A stretch of 64,000 nucleotides of DNA from Tetracentron sinense (Eukaryota > Streptophyta > Magnoliopsida > Trochodendrales > Trochodendraceae): assembly GCA_015143295.1 (NCBI GenBank), contig JABCRI010000149.1, forward strand, positions 1 to 64,000, given 5' to 3'. Of the stretch, positions 47,851 to 60,162 are shown in pieces. How positions within the stretch are numbered: position 1 is the first letter of the stretch; every line of letters starts with the position of its first letter. The translations under genes and the position numbers were made by a program. A model generated the notes under the pieces. It saw nothing but the letters and a program-made list of their open reading frames with translations, did not search any database and was not told the origin of the DNA.

Positions 47851-48510
47851 ACTTGGAAATGACCTTGCAAATGGTTTTATGGAAGTCCTTAGCAAATCTA
47901 TTTACCAGCACGTTGTACATGATGGGGCATCTCTTGCTTGATGTAAAACTTGAAACTTTTCACAAAACTAACCCATCAAGGCATTTTCTTGAATGATTTT
48001 CCTTTCCCAATGTAATGAGGGATACCATAGCTAAAAATGTTTTTTTTAAATGGAATTCACAACCGTCTCTTTCTTAACTTCTTTAAGAGAGACTACTTTG
48101 GAAACTTTTCACAAAACTAACCCATCAAGGCATTCGAATGCCCATAGCGGGACTCGCACACGGAATGCGGGTTTTGGAAAGTTTCTATTTTTTTGGGTCT
48201 TTCTAATTGCTTAGGACTCATATTAGACTTATATATATACATGTACATATGATTATAGGTCTAGGGTTATATGTGTGGAGGTAATAGAAAGAGATTAATC
48301 GCACTAGGGTTTGGCAAAAGGTTTGAGGGGGATATATAGGGATTGTTCTTAAGGTTCATTTAGAAGGTGACTTGAGTGAGTTCTACAAAGGGTTCTAGGC
48401 TTGTGTTGGGATTCAATCTAAGAGGAGAGCAATATTTTACTGGGTTTCTCAAGGTTTCTCTGAATAAAGAAGAAACAATTTGTTCTTGACCTGTGGACGT
48501 AGGCAGGTTA

Positions 48511-49388
48511 CACTACAACAAATCTACCAAGTAGTTACGGAATATTTCCGTCACTAATGCCAAAGTTCTATCACTAATGTCATTTAGTGACGGAAATTCG
48601 TTTGTCGCTAATCTATTACTAATGCGACCTTGACTAATGGTTATTAGAGACGAAGATATCTTTCTATCGCTAATTAGCGATGATAAGTTTCCATCACTAA
48701 TGTGTCAATTTAAAATGAGAATTTAATGATAGAGAAGGGCATCTGTGACGAAAATTAAATTAGTAACGGAAAATTCTATCTCTAATAGTGACGGAAATAG
48801 TTTTGTCACTAATTAGTGACAGAAAAACGTCCGTCTCAGATTGAGAATTAGTGACGGAAATGTTTCCAGCTCTAGTAATCAAATATGATGGAAATGTTTC
48901 CATCACTGGTAATCAAATGTGACAGATGCTTTTTTTGTCTTTAAGGATCATCCCCCATTAGTGTCAAAAAAAATTCCGTCGCTAATGCCTCAAATTTTGT
49001 TAAAAAAAATCTGCATCTGTAAACATGTTCATTCTATTCACATTCAAAAACATATCCATTCCATTCACATTCAATTGCCTATTCATTTCTGCACCTGTAA
49101 AGGTGTAAACATGTACCATTCACATTCAATAACATATCCATTCTATTCACATTCTATATCCTATTCATTCCATTCATAACCCACATCCATAACCTATTCA
49201 CCTACAGTCAAAACCTGTTCATTCCATTCACATTCAATAACCCACCTATTTCACCCACATCCATTCACATTCAATAACTCACTTATTCCACCCACATTCA
49301 TTCACTTTCAAAATATCTAGCCTATACTTAGCCTCCACAACCTGTTCACCCACATTCCCATTCATATCTCGGTAGATTTATTGTAGTG
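48511..49388. mobile_element. Non-autonomous CACTA transposon
   Basis: Ends CACTACAACAAATCTACCAA and complement CACTACAATAAATCTACCGA; TTA on both sides (48508-48510 and 49389-49391), a 3-bp duplication. The first 400 bp hold many copies of TAGTGACGGAAA and its complement in both orientations, as in the subterminal binding sites of CACTA transposases. The rest (49010-49330) is a loose repeat of CATTCACATTCAATAACC. No transposase gene. Confidence 0.9.
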
Positions 49389-49508
49389 TTATTGCCGAAC
49401 CACATATATCTCCTGCGTTTTTTATTTTGTGTGTGCTTGTTATCTTTTATGTCAGTATTCTATTATTCCCAACAACTGATATCAGAGCTCTCGGTTAATT
49501 ATTTTTCA

Positions 49509-51062
49509 ATGGCGATAAATTTTTTTTGCCAATTTCTTTGGATAAGTTTGACAGAAAATGGAGTTTCAATCTGTGGTAAAGGAGGATAAACGATATCCTA
49601 GTTCAACAAGGTCTCACAAGAGTGTGAAGGGGGAGTTTGGTAAATCAGAAAAGATGTCCGATGTAGATGGGAAGATATTGAGGCAAAGACAGTTGGCACA
49701 ATACACCTTTGTCTTGCAGATAACATGATGCATAGTGCTATGGATGAGGAATCAGAACCAGAACTCTGGGAGAAGTTGGAAAAACTCTTCATCGGAAAGA
49801 ACCTTACCAACTAGTTATATCTGAAAAGGTAAATAAATAACTTGAAGATCATGGAGGGTGCTGATCTCATGGAGCACATGAATGTGTTCAACCAAATCTT
49901 GAGTCAACTGCAGAAAGTTGATGTCAAGGTGGATGAAGAAGACCAGGTCATGTTACTTCTTATCTTACTTCCGGATTTATATGAGCACTTGGTGAGTACG
50001 TTCCTATATGGCAGGATACATTGCAACTAGAGAAGGTCATGGCGGCATTGATCTCTAACGAGATTAAGCAGAAATCAATGCATGATGAGAATCAAAATCA
50101 CGCTATGGTTGCTCGGGGAAGGGGAAGGGACTTGGAGAGAGGATCTAGAAAAGGCAGGGGCAGATCCAAATCCAAGGGAAAGGCAGGATCAAGTGCTATC
50201 ATTGCAAAGAATTAGGACACTTTAAAGGGGAGTGGTCACTACGTGCTGCTAGGAAAAGAGATTTTTCCGGATGAGATTCTTTGATGGTAATAGCACAGGG
50301 CAATGATGAATACATTGGAGATGCTCTCACAGTCTCCAAAGGTATGAACAATTCTTTTACTAAATGGATTTTAGATTCGGGGGTTTTGTTTCATATTTGT
50401 TCAAATATGAAATTCTTTGATACTTTCCAAAAGATGGTAGGAAAAGTGTCATTTGGTGATGGATCTGAATGTGAAATTATTGGATTTGGAACTGTAAATT
50501 TAAGGATGTTTGATGGAGTGATTAGAACTTTGGAGGGATAGCATATGTTCCTAAGTTGCGAAGGAATTTAATTTCCTTCTGTCAGTTAGACCAACAAGAG
50601 GTGGAGTTATCAAGATTAAGCGGGATGCTTAGTTTTGATGAAGGAAAAAAGTCTGATAATTTGTATTTCCTTGATAGGAATATAGTTGTAGGTGGAGCTA
50701 CTACGAGGTCTGTAAGAAATCAAAAACCGGATGTTATGCAGAGGGTAGAAAGCTCACCTAAAGTCTCTTTCGCAGTTAGTGCGGAGACGGGTATTCTGAT
50801 ATGTTTTCAAAAGGGAGGAGATAGTGATGAGGTGCCTTTAGCTGAGAGGATGAGCTTAGTCTATGTCCTCATCCAGGGTTCTTCTAAAGAGGACGATTTT
50901 TCAAGCTACACACCGATTTTGGTCATGTTTGATCGAATCTGGTGGATGACGAGAGTGTGTCTAGCTGGTGGGTCTCTTTCGTATCAAGTGCAGAGAGGGG
51001 CAAGGCCAAAATGGTTGTTTGCAGTATTTGCAAACAAGTTTGCGGTATTTGTAAATGCATGA
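49509..51062 (+). pseudogene. Copia gag-protease remnant
   Basis: In changing frames: MAINF start, DILVQQGLTRV, MKIMEGADLMEHMNVFNQIL (49842 onward), LEKVMAALISNEIKQKSM (50024 onward), a zinc knuckle KCYHCKELGHFKGEWS whose last cysteine is changed, and protease WILDSGVLFHICSN near 50365. Integrase and reverse transcriptase are absent. Inactive. Confidence 0.75.
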
Positions 51063-51367
51063 GGTTATAAAATTTGAGAGAGATTTTGGTTTGAGGTGAA
51101 GGAGCATCCCAGATATGGGTGATGCGGTGTTCTATCTTGGAGATATACTTAGTGATTAGCAATTGGTTCTCTTAGTTGTGATGGTGTCACGAATTTTTTC
51201 ACCAAGGTGGAGTTTATTGGTTTATGGCTCAAAAAAGGGGGGTGGGGGGGCGTTCGAACGCTCCCCTTAGGTCGTTCGAATGCCCATAACGGGACTCACA
51301 TATGGAATGCAGATTTCGACAAGTTTCTATATTTTTGGGTCTTTAATTGCTTAAGACTCATATTAGA

Positions 51368-51405
<38 letters not shown>

Positions 51406-51414
51406 TCTAGGGTT

Positions 51415-52060
51415 CACTACGTGAAGGCTGAAAAAATGGCGGCCCATAGTTGTCGTTAAATCTTCATCAGCCTTATTGCTAAGAACAATGGCCCAAATTA
51501 GTCGTTAATCTTTGTCGCATTAAACGACGGCTTACAGTCGTCATTGTTTTTAGACCTAACCCACGAATCATTTTTCTCCTTTACTCTTTTCTATTTCTCA
51601 TTCCTTATTTCTTCCTCTATCTATTTCTCTCATTTATGGTTAATCCTATCGAAGAATCGGTTAATCCCATTGAAGTTACGATCATCTAGGGTTTGGAATC
51701 TCTCTCTAACTGAAACCACCTCTGTTCCGATTCTCCAATTGGTTCTCTGGTTCGACCTAGGACAAGTGTTTGAACATCATAAGTTCATCATTGGTACGTA
51801 TTTCTTTGCATGCATGCTCTTCAAGCTCAAGATTTATGTATTTTTAGAGAATCATGCTACTATAATAGAAGTGAATTTGCAAGTAGAATGTATGTTTGTA
51901 TAGGAGAAAAATAAATATTTGGTTTTGAATTTTTTCGCCAAAAATGACGGCTCTTAGCTGTCATTATTAATATAATTAAGAAATTTTAAATAGAGAACTT
52001 GACGCAAACAACGACAGATGTTATACGTCATTTATATATACAACGACTATAAGCAGTCTT
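51415..52060. mobile_element. CACTA-like fragment, right end not found
   Basis: Starts CACTACGTGAAGGCTG exactly where the repeated Copia LTR sequence breaks off (after GGTCTAGGGTT, compare 48262). It contains inverted copies of a GACGGCTTACAGTCGTC type motif near both sides. The matching right terminus (GTAGTG) is not seen before the G block begins. Confidence 0.5.
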
Positions 52061-52741
52061 ATTAAAGGGCCAGTATGTAGAGGTGATGTTTAAAAGACTT
52101 CAGAAGTGACCTGATAACATCAAATCCTCGATTATTAAAGGGCCAGATACAACTATAGGATGCATCAGGCAATTGGCAGATGAAGTCTCCGTGGAGTTGA
52201 CATGCTTGTCATATTCTAGTGTATTCTACTGAGTCCTTCACCGTGATAGTCCATGCCTAAATCTTTAGGTGGTCATGGAGCTTTAGGCTAGCTAGTTTGG
52301 TGGGGCCAGTCACATACACTTGAGGGAGCTTCTTTTAGGGCTTCCTTAACCTTGTCATTTGCAAGACATCTCATAGAAACATATTTGAAGGAAGTAGTTT
52401 TTCATACCTAAGATAGTCACTAAATTGGTTGGAAAGTTAGGATCATTGAATTGAAATGATTTTTGGGGAATGAGAGAAACAAAATGTAGTGTGGAGTGGA
52501 GTGGACGGTTCAGCTCGTTGGACTTTAGAGGAGCAAGAGGCATAGAAACTCAGAAAAGATCAAATAATCTTATTAATATTTATGAACACCAGTAAATAGA
52601 AAACAAGCAAGATCGACCGTAACATTGCGGTAGTCTCTTTATTGTCATCAATTCCCTCCCAATATATGGAAAACCAAGTCATAGGAAACCCAAACTTAAA
52701 CACAACATTTTATGTTGCAAACAACTTTTAAAAAAAAAACA

Positions 52742-54512
52742 TTAGTTAACCAGAGCACAATGCTTCCTGATTTCACCAGCCATGCCTGTGAGGACTTGGA
52801 TCTTACCCATATTCACCATGGACTCAGAAAAGTCTTTGAGAAAGGTAGATCCATATGTAGCCGTCTGAAGTTTAACATAAGCTTTTGTCTCACTGTCGTC
52901 AAGGAGAGCCGCATCAGATTCGAACAGGCCCCTTCTTTTAGCCACAAGGGTGTAATAGTCTTCGTCGAAGGTCTTGAAGCTTCCTGGATCCATCTCTACG
53001 ATTGTAGTGAGATCTCCAGGCTTACATTTGCTCTTCAGCTTAACTATGTAATTGGAATCCAATTTAGGGTCGGTGTCACCCTTGCCAGTGAAGTTGTATA
53101 AGCGGTTGGAGAAAGAGGAGCAGTGCGAGTTTCCAATTGTGTGTCCACCTAGGAACAAATAAACTCAAGTTAGATCGCTTGCAATGTTCTTGAATTTTTG
53201 TTGATTATCAATTTCCCTAGTATCACCCATAGTCACCATGTCGGAGTTCAACAATTATTTGTGTAGGGAAATTTAAAAAAAAATCGGCTAAATTCAGATA
53301 ATTGGAAAAATATTTGACAAGATATAAAAAAAAAAAATTTAAATTAAATCCCTAACATTTATGAGTAATTATAAACAAATATATTTCGGATATTAGATAT
53401 TTGCTTGAGACTTTTTAAAAAAAATCGTGAATAATTTCGTGTCTGATTCATAAGATTCTCAATTCTTTTTTTGAAGAACTTGTCATTTTTTTTAAAAATT
53501 CGTGAATATTACCATGTGTTGATCATGTATTATTCAGAGCTTTTGAAGAAAATTGGAGAACTTTGTTACTGTAATATCACCCATTCCGTGTTGTTTAAAA
53601 TTACCATACCTGATAGGACTACTAGGTCTTTTACGCTTAGACCCTTTCCGAGAAACATTGTTTTCAATTGGGTGATGTTTGCGAACGGAGGTGGTAGATT
53701 TGTCAAGGCTTCGTTAGCACTCGACACTCTTCCGTCTCTTCTCCCAGTGGGCACCTCCCAGAATGGTCCCTTAAGCTGAAGGAAAATTATCTACTTATTA
53801 ACACTTCGACATAACTACTAATCATAATAAGAAAAGGATAAAGCTGCTGAGAACGTCTAGGGTTCGAGACCACCCCAAGACTGTGGTCTAGCTCGGGATT
53901 CGAAAACATTCGAATCCCGGCTATTGTTTTACACCCCGACCAAGACACGCGGTCACGGCTTTAGATGGACTCATTAGTAAAGCCCATAAGACAAGTATCG
54001 GAAAACATTGGTTACCATTAACACAGCATCCCTAGCTACTAGGGCGAGGATGTCAGCACATGAAACCACTCCAGGACACACTTTTTCTACTGCCGATTTT
54101 ACGCCATCGATAACTTGGAACCCTCTAAGGCTTAGATTAGGGAATGCAACTTTCTCTGCTTGATTATTCTTTGTGGAGTTCAACAGCACCGAACCTTCGC
54201 ATCCCTGCAGACACAAATTTGTTATACTGGAATTCCTCCTAAAATTGCCTACCCACTATATAGTAATGACACCATTAGTAATTTACGTACCCGAACGAAA
54301 CAATCATGAAAATGCAACCTTAACAAAGGTGCAGCAAGAGTAGGTGCTCGCGAAATGTATTGAGCTGTTGTCTTTCTAACTATATCCTCTGCATTAGGGC
54401 ATGTCTTCTTGTAGAACCCTAGTTGCAAGCCATATCCATTCGCGAGGTCTGAGACGAAAAGCACGACTACCAATTGAAGAAATAGAACTGAGAGTAGTTT
54501 CAGAGTAGCCAT
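52742..54512 (-). CDS. PRX: Peroxidase G, diverged paralogue of A and F, intact
   Basis: Exons 54291-54512, 54016-54204, 53610-53775 and 52742-53148; 327 residues with consensus splice sites. Signal peptide [20 protein letters not shown], then [66 protein letters not shown] and RKHCALVN. All eight cysteines and both haem-site histidines are there; the GCE variant is shared with A and F. The intron between exons 2 and 3 is longer than in A because of an insertion at about 53838-54000 with GGGTTCGAGACCACCCC, reminiscent of a pol III B box. TATA-like TATATAAC lies about 70 nt upstream. No damage seen. Confidence 0.92.
53838..54000 (+). mobile_element. Insertion in the second intron of peroxidase G, possibly SINE-derived
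   Basis: Absent from the same intron of A and F. It contains GGGTTCGAGACCACCCC and a small hairpin CGGGATTCGAAAACATTCGAATCCCG. No clean tail or target duplication, so the SINE call is tentative. Confidence 0.35.
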
Positions 54513-55724
54513 GTTTCTAGATGAAGCTGATGAACTAGAACTCCAAGCTAGCACTGCAATGGTTGTTGAACATAACCCTGGTTATATAGTGAACCTAACC
54601 CTTTGAATTTGTCGTAGTAAGGCTGTCATTACATTGAAGATGAATTGAAATGGTATTTTAAGTTTTTGATAACGTTGGATTGATATTTCTAATTTCTAAG
54701 AGCAAAACACTAGGGTTGACTTAACTATTTTACAAGAAAAACACCATTTCCTCGAGTTAGAATAAGAGGCATGAAGTTGCATGATTCCTCTCCACCACTC
54801 ACAAAAAAAAGGGGAAAAAAAAGATGGTATGTACTTGGAAATTGAAAATCAATTGAAATAATACGATGGACGGTCGAGATGGAGTGGCCCTTCAAAGTCA
54901 CATGCCCATATCGTGTGGTAGCTCAAACGAAGTTTTTGTTTATCTGTAATATTAGTGGCCCAACGTGTATTTAACATTCGCTTATTGGTAGTCAATGCAC
55001 TTGAAAATAACGTTCCAACCAATTTAGTTATAGTGGGTATAATCAGTTGTGATTTAAAAAAGAAGAAGAATTATAATTAATGTGCTAATGACTGACATTG
55101 TTGATAACGTGAAGGCTGCTACATATATCAGAAGAATAATACATTTAACAGCTACTTCGGTAAATATTTATTTTTGTAGCTAAGATCTGATCATCTGAAC
55201 ATCATCTCCCAAGATCATGTTCATGTATCAGATCTCAATCACTATAATATTAAGGGTTGGTTGAGATCATCGTGATTGACTAAACATGCATGTACAAAAC
55301 ATTGCTTTTATTAGGTGGGCAAGTAATCAAGACTCAATAAGCATTGGACTTTTGCTAGCCTCACTCTCTTCTATTGCACTCTCCCTTTTGTGGTGGAGCC
55401 TGCAGATACATAATCCTTGTCTTCTTGCATCTATAAGGGGAAAGTGGGTTAAGAGGAGAATAGGGCTAGCATTCCCCCCGGAATCTAGGAGCCCACTTTT
55501 GAATCGTGTGCTTGAATTGGTCTTGAACACAAAGTATTGTACGGCTTCTACCCATTTAAGCTGCATCTGTGGGATTCTACTTTCTAATCAAACACCGATG
55601 GACACACTTTGCAAGAAAAACCATCTAAACTCGAGAAAACTAGATCCAAACCCTTTGGAGGCAGGCACCAGATAGCATGTCAATCTAGGTAAATAGAGCA
55701 TATGAAGTTGAGGATTAGACGAGA

Positions 55725-55930
55725 GGGCATTAGCCCGCCTGGGTCTGTGCTCCATTCTGAGGCCTTGGGTCGACACTCCGTGCCGCATCCGGATTTACCG
55801 CTTGAGGCGTGCCGGTGTGTGGGCCTCTACCGTGCATGCCGGTTGCCGATGATGGAGACATCATCTCGCTCTCATCAGCGTGGTGACACTAGAGGCTTTT
55901 TTACCTTCCCCAAAAAAAAAAAAAAAATTT
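55725..55930 (+). mobile_element. Poly(A)-tailed retroposon, SINE-like
   Basis: GC-rich sequence from TAGCCCGCCTGGGTC to CCTTCCCC followed by a 15-base A run, absent from the A and F copies. TGGGTCGACACTCC could be a degenerate B box. The flanks in A do not show a clear duplication. Confidence 0.5.
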
Positions 55931-55947
55931 TGAAATATAAATTATAG

Positions 55948-56140
55948 GACTTTGCTACTGAGACCGAATTAGGGTTGAGACCACTGAGACCTCGCGCATG
56001 TGCGGGGATTTCAGGTAGGGCCCACCATGTTTGCTACTCAGACCGCATTAGGGCCGAGACCCATCATGGTGGGCCCCACCTGAAATCCCCCGCACATGCA
56101 CGAGGTCTCGGCCCTTATGCGGTCTCAAAAGCATTTCCCT
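55948..56140. mobile_element. MITE with 9-bp target-site duplication
   Basis: Inverted halves around GGGCCCACCATG and CATGGTGGGCCCC; starts GACTTTGCTACTGAGACCG and ends GGTCTCAAAAGCATTTCCCT. AAATTATAG on both sides (55939-55947 and 56141-56149); A (about 7030) has the single AAATTATAG. A partial relative is at 60073-60165. Confidence 0.8.
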
Positions 56141-56900
56141 AAATTATAGAGTTGGTATTTTGGGTACAACCATCATTCAACTTCGTTAGTTGACTCCAAC
56201 ACTTGACACTTGTTAGTATGTAATTAAATTGGGAGCTTTCCTATCCTTCATCTTTGAAAAACTAGAATACAATTCTTCATTGAGGAGAACACACTTCCTA
56301 CCACTACGCTTCCTACCAGTACCACTGGAACATCCAATGAGGTGTGTTATAGAAGTGGGTGTTTAATTAAAATTGTTGTTTCTTTAAGTACTAGTTGCAA
56401 AACCATATGGAAGAGTAACAAGAATCAATCTATGTCTCAAATATACTCTACGTAATCCTAACAATTTATGACTAATCATCAATGGTCAGGATTTGACTTC
56501 ACTTATTTTGTCTTTTCAAGTGTCACATCAATTCTAATCTTAACTCTTTAATAATTGAATTAAAGAGTCAGGATTTGGATTTGCGAGTACCCATTTGAAA
56601 ACCACAAGTAATAATAATGGTCACGTGCTTTAATGATTTTGCTAGCTGCACACTACAAGTGGGAGAGAGGAGCTAGCACTCCCATGTCTTAAAGAGTGAT
56701 TAGGAAGACAAGAGAGTGCTAAGAAATTTACTTCGGTTAGCATTCTATTTTGTTTTATCTTTCTTGGGATTGTCCCAGTAAAATAATATTAAGGGCAAAT
56801 TGACAAAAATGCCCCCAAATATTTAACAAAGCGACTGCTAATGTGCAGTGGTATTTTAGTAAATAGAATCAATAGAAGGTATTTGCAAATATGTAGGGTT

Positions 56901-57510
56901 TATTTTTGAGTTGAAATATGAATTAGGGCTTGAAAAATATGAGTGGAGCTCCCATTTATAAGGGCGATTCACCTAAAAGGTCATGTTTTGCATTTTTATT
57001 ACCTAAAAGGGCATGCTTTTAACATATTTATCAAAAAAGACATGCTTTGTATTTTTATTACCTAATAGGGTATGCTTTTGACATATTAACCCCTTAGCTA
57101 CGCATATAAAACCCAAACAGGGATAAGGGTAATATTGGAGTACATACCCTATTTGGTAAAACTTTTGAAACCATGTCAATTTAGGTGATATTTTTGATTT
57201 AGGGTTACTAATCGGTACTTATCTCCATTTATATAATAAATAATAGAATGTGGTTCCAATTGTGTTACTATTTAAGAAGAAATGATGTCATCTTGACAAA
57301 GTTTCACATGTAGCTCCCATTTAAACTGTTATGCTTCTCCATTTAGCTGAAAATGATATACGCTCCATCTTTTTCAAGTGGATCTATACTCAATTTTTTT
57401 CCCCTTGATTTTCTATGCCAGGTATACAAATATCCTCTATGAGCTTTGCCTATACCATAATATTCTTCATCTAAGCTAGTTGCTCTAAAATATATTTTGG
57501 TGGGATAGCT
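56901..57510. other. Non-coding interval with short imperfect repeats
   Basis: Three loose copies of CCTAAAAGGGCATGCTTTT-like sequence between 56970 and 57090. No gene. Confidence 0.45.
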
Positions 57511-58347
57511 TCATCGGAGAAACCTGGGAAGCCCTACTTTATAGCCCGTCGTCTCATGAACGTCCTCTTGAACTTGCTGTCTATACTCTCTGAAGCTAAA
57601 CTTTCTATAGACTGGAGCTTCGCTACAACTTTGTATCAGAGTGTCGTAAGAAGGACACAAGAAATACGCAATAGAGAACCTTTCAACTTGTTGATTTGTA
57701 GTAACTCGGTGTTCGACACTTTTATATGCACCATTGCTCCAGGCCTGCATCGTAAGGCATCCAAGCCAAACATGAGAAAATGATATATATATATATATAT
57801 AGTTATGCAATTTAGGTTTAGTGATGAGTACAAGTATATAACTAAAGGAGCAGTAAGTTAAAGGACTTTGAATAGCATCTAGATCTACTTTCAACCGTTC
57901 GAAACAAATAGAAAGTAGACCATGTGTGCTGCTAGGGATAGTACTAGGGTCCATTAAGGTGTGCCTTCATTTTATGAACTTGTAATGCCCTAATCTATAA
58001 TTTTTATGTATATTCGTAAAATTACCTGAAATAAGTCGCCGATGTTGATGATTAGAGCCTTTGGATTAGGTTTAACAGTAATCCATCTTCCGTCTTTCAC
58101 CAACTGCAATCCTCCAACTTGATCTTGATGCAATATGGTGAGGAAGTCGCTATCAGTATGTGGCATCAACCCGAATACTTCTGAAGAAATGGGACATTGT
58201 GGGTATCTGTTCATCCGAAGATAACAAGTGCCTGCCAAGCAATTTTCTGCAAAGAAAGTGGATTTTAAACCCAAATTCTCTGCTAATATTTCAGCTATTC
58301 TTTGCGCCAGATCAGAAACTGTTGTTGCAAACTCTCCAATTGTCGAG
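57511..58347 (-). pseudogene. GA2ox8: Gibberellin 2-oxidase (C20 class), exons 2 and 3 only
   Basis: Exon 2 is 58026-58347 and exon 3 57511-57744, joined in phase (GDLFQ|AWSNG). The family is 2-oxoglutarate/Fe(II) dioxygenases that inactivate gibberellins. Visible: STIGEFATTVSDLAQRIAEI, NTCYLRMNRYP-like GTCYLRMNRYPQCP, LMPHTDSDFLTILHQDQVGG with the iron ligands His and Asp of HxD, then VEHRV with the second His and RFSIAY with the 2-oxoglutarate Arg, ending VGLPRFLR. It is closest to Arabidopsis GA2ox8 as I remember it. No stop interrupts these two exons. Exon 1, with the first third of the protein, is not found in the 5.6 kb upstream, which is filled with repeats. It is either a 5'-truncated copy or has a very long first intron reaching beyond the window. 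Confidence 0.82.
57782..57800. repeat. (TA)n microsatellite in the GA2ox intron
   Basis: About nine TA units within the intron between exons 2 and 3. Confidence 0.9.
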
Positions 58348-59429
58348 CTGTAAATATTTGGAAAGCAGAAATATACTGATGAATGTATAAGTAATTACTA
58401 TGTGCTCATACAACCGTTGCAGACCATCTAATTAATCAACCAACACCTTCCTGGATAAACCGGCAACAAAAATCATACCGACCACATGATTCTAATCATC
58501 AGATCAGTCAAGTTCTTTTGGACATGCAGTAAATCAAGCTAGGGCCATGGCCTATATGTTATAGTTTTCATGTGGATCCAAATTTTTGTTTGTGACCAAG
58601 GGAAGAGTGGTTTAATGATTGAGTAGGCTGGATACATGTCCTAAAGTTTTCTATATTATTGAGCAATAATTCTATCCTCCGGTGCTTGAATTATCGTCAT
58701 CGAGTTTTAAACCCTGTGATTAATTTTTTAAAACCAAAGTTAGAAGCTTTAACATTGAGAGTTAGTGAATCATAACCACAGTTAAAGGAAATTAAAATGG
58801 GACACGTGACGGAAAAAGGTGGCGAAACGCATTTTCCCCTTCTTGCCCCATGAATGAATTATTTTCCAATATTAAGAATTTAATTACAAGCAGAGGTCTC
58901 CTTCTCCATTTTACCTATTGTTGATGACAATCTTGTAATTATGGTGAGAAAATATTTTACAAAACTGCAACTGCCTCTTTCTTTGTAAAAATTGTGACTG
59001 CCTCTACACTAAAAAGTGGGGCTCTGCTTTTACGCCTTTATGAGAGGTTCCTTTTGTAGTTACACTATTATTATCAAAGAGAGAGCCATTTCATGGGGCC
59101 ACAAGTGAAACTAGCCGTCCATAGATGGGAAGATTGTAACCATCCATGTATCTTGTCATTATCTTGGGTCATCAAGAACAATTGTGGAGAATAATGCAAG
59201 AAAAATAAATGATATATATAAGTGGATGGTTGTGATCATTCGATCAGAGTGATAACCTGGTGGAGGAGAATAACAACATTTGGGTACCCCAGTAACTGTC
59301 GTCTTAGGAATGGCCAGTAATGCAACAATGGCATCGTACCCAAATAAACGGGGTTCCTTAGTGGTGTCGTCAACAAATTGTTGATGGGACCAAACCATTA
59401 TTGAAAGAGAAATCTTTTCTTCTCTTTGG
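58348..59429. other. Interval upstream of the GA2ox exons, no gene recognised
   Basis: Searched on the minus strand for the expected GA2ox exon 1 blocks (WGFFQVVNHG-like, SYRWGTP-like) without success. A 79-codon minus frame at 59159-59398 has no familiar motif. Confidence 0.5.
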
Positions 59430-59535
59430 AAAGGGAAATGCTAGGCTGTCCAAGGATCGGACTCGCCCCTCGTAGGAAAAAAAGCAATAAAGGCGAGTCT
59501 ACTCCCAGGACAGTCGACCTAGCATTTCCATGAGA
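59430..59535. mobile_element. Short MITE, about 105 bp
   Basis: Inverted ends GGAAATGCTAGGCTGTCC and complement GGAAATGCTAGGTCGACTG, with inner arms GGACTCGCC and AAGGCGAGTC. Target duplication not resolved. Confidence 0.6.
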
Positions 59536-60162
59536 GAGAGAGAGAGATCATTTGGCGTAGGAACCATGCTTGCATATTCGCTTACATGAATTTTCAAGGT
59601 AATGTAAAATTGTCTTAAAACACCGACAATCTTTCGAAGTTTTTTTGAAAAAAATTGTATTCTTTCTAGGGGAGTGCTACCCTCATTCTTTTCCTATTAC
59701 ACTCTCCCTTTCCGTGCAAGAAACCTGGGCAAAGTCCTCTTCTGGCACGGAAAAAGCTAGAGTGGAGTAGAGGATAGTGTGGCTAGCAAAATCCTTTCTT
59801 ACTACGTCAGTTGGTAGAGATAAGCTGTTGTGGTAGGAACCATGCGTACAAATTCACGTACATGATTTGATTTGAGTTTGCAAGGAATTGTACCATACTG
59901 TTATTGTCTCTCTATCGTAGGAAAACTTGTAGTAGTCTTTATTGAGGGACTTCATTTATTTCTCTATTAATCGTCCAAAAAAAAACCTAGTTTCAAGAGA
60001 CAGGTCCCTTTTGGAGGAAAGGCAGTGGCGTTAGCGTCATGCTACAGGGTAGGTGTGTGTTATGCATTATCAAAAGAAAGGACTTTGCTACCTGAGACTG
60101 TCTTAGGTGGGCTCATTTGCACCATGGTGGGCCTCACCTAAAATCCCGTGCTCCCTGATCGG

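Larger units (their letters stand above)
48010..51414 (+). mobile_element. Degenerate Copia element with CACTA insertion in its 5' LTR
   Basis: The 5' LTR ends at about 49474 (CCCAACA) followed by TGATATCAGAGCTC, an initiator tRNA-Met type primer-binding site. The LTR region 48120-48262 is repeated at 51268-51414 as the beginning of the 3' LTR, which is then cut by another insertion. U5 carries CTGTGGACGTAGGCA, split by the CACTA element. The start at about 48010 is approximate. Confidence 0.65.
52080..56900. repeat. Diverged third copy of the peroxidase block (A/F/G type)
   Basis: Aligns with 3449-7270 and 25381-29500, and on the right with 35162-35730. It lacks the MITE of 3738, the foldbacks of 4149 and 25979, and the Copia, and so records their empty sites. 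It has its own insertions at about 53838-54000, 55725-55930 and 55948-56140. Confidence 0.85.

Noticed and set aside
49010-49340. Regularly spaced CATTCACATTCAA motifs, considered as a CRISPR-like array
   Set aside because: Spacing and sequence are irregular, it lies inside a plant CACTA element, and CRISPR arrays are not expected in a nuclear plant genome.
53855-53960. GGGTTCGAGACC in the G intron as part of a tRNA gene
   Set aside because: No cloverleaf or A box can be built around it; kept only as a tentative SINE trace.
59159-59398. 79-codon minus-strand frame starting MVWSHQQFVDDTTKEP, considered as GA2ox exon 1
   Set aside because: It has no residue pattern of GA2ox exon 1 and no donor in the right phase towards exon 2; no other family recognised.
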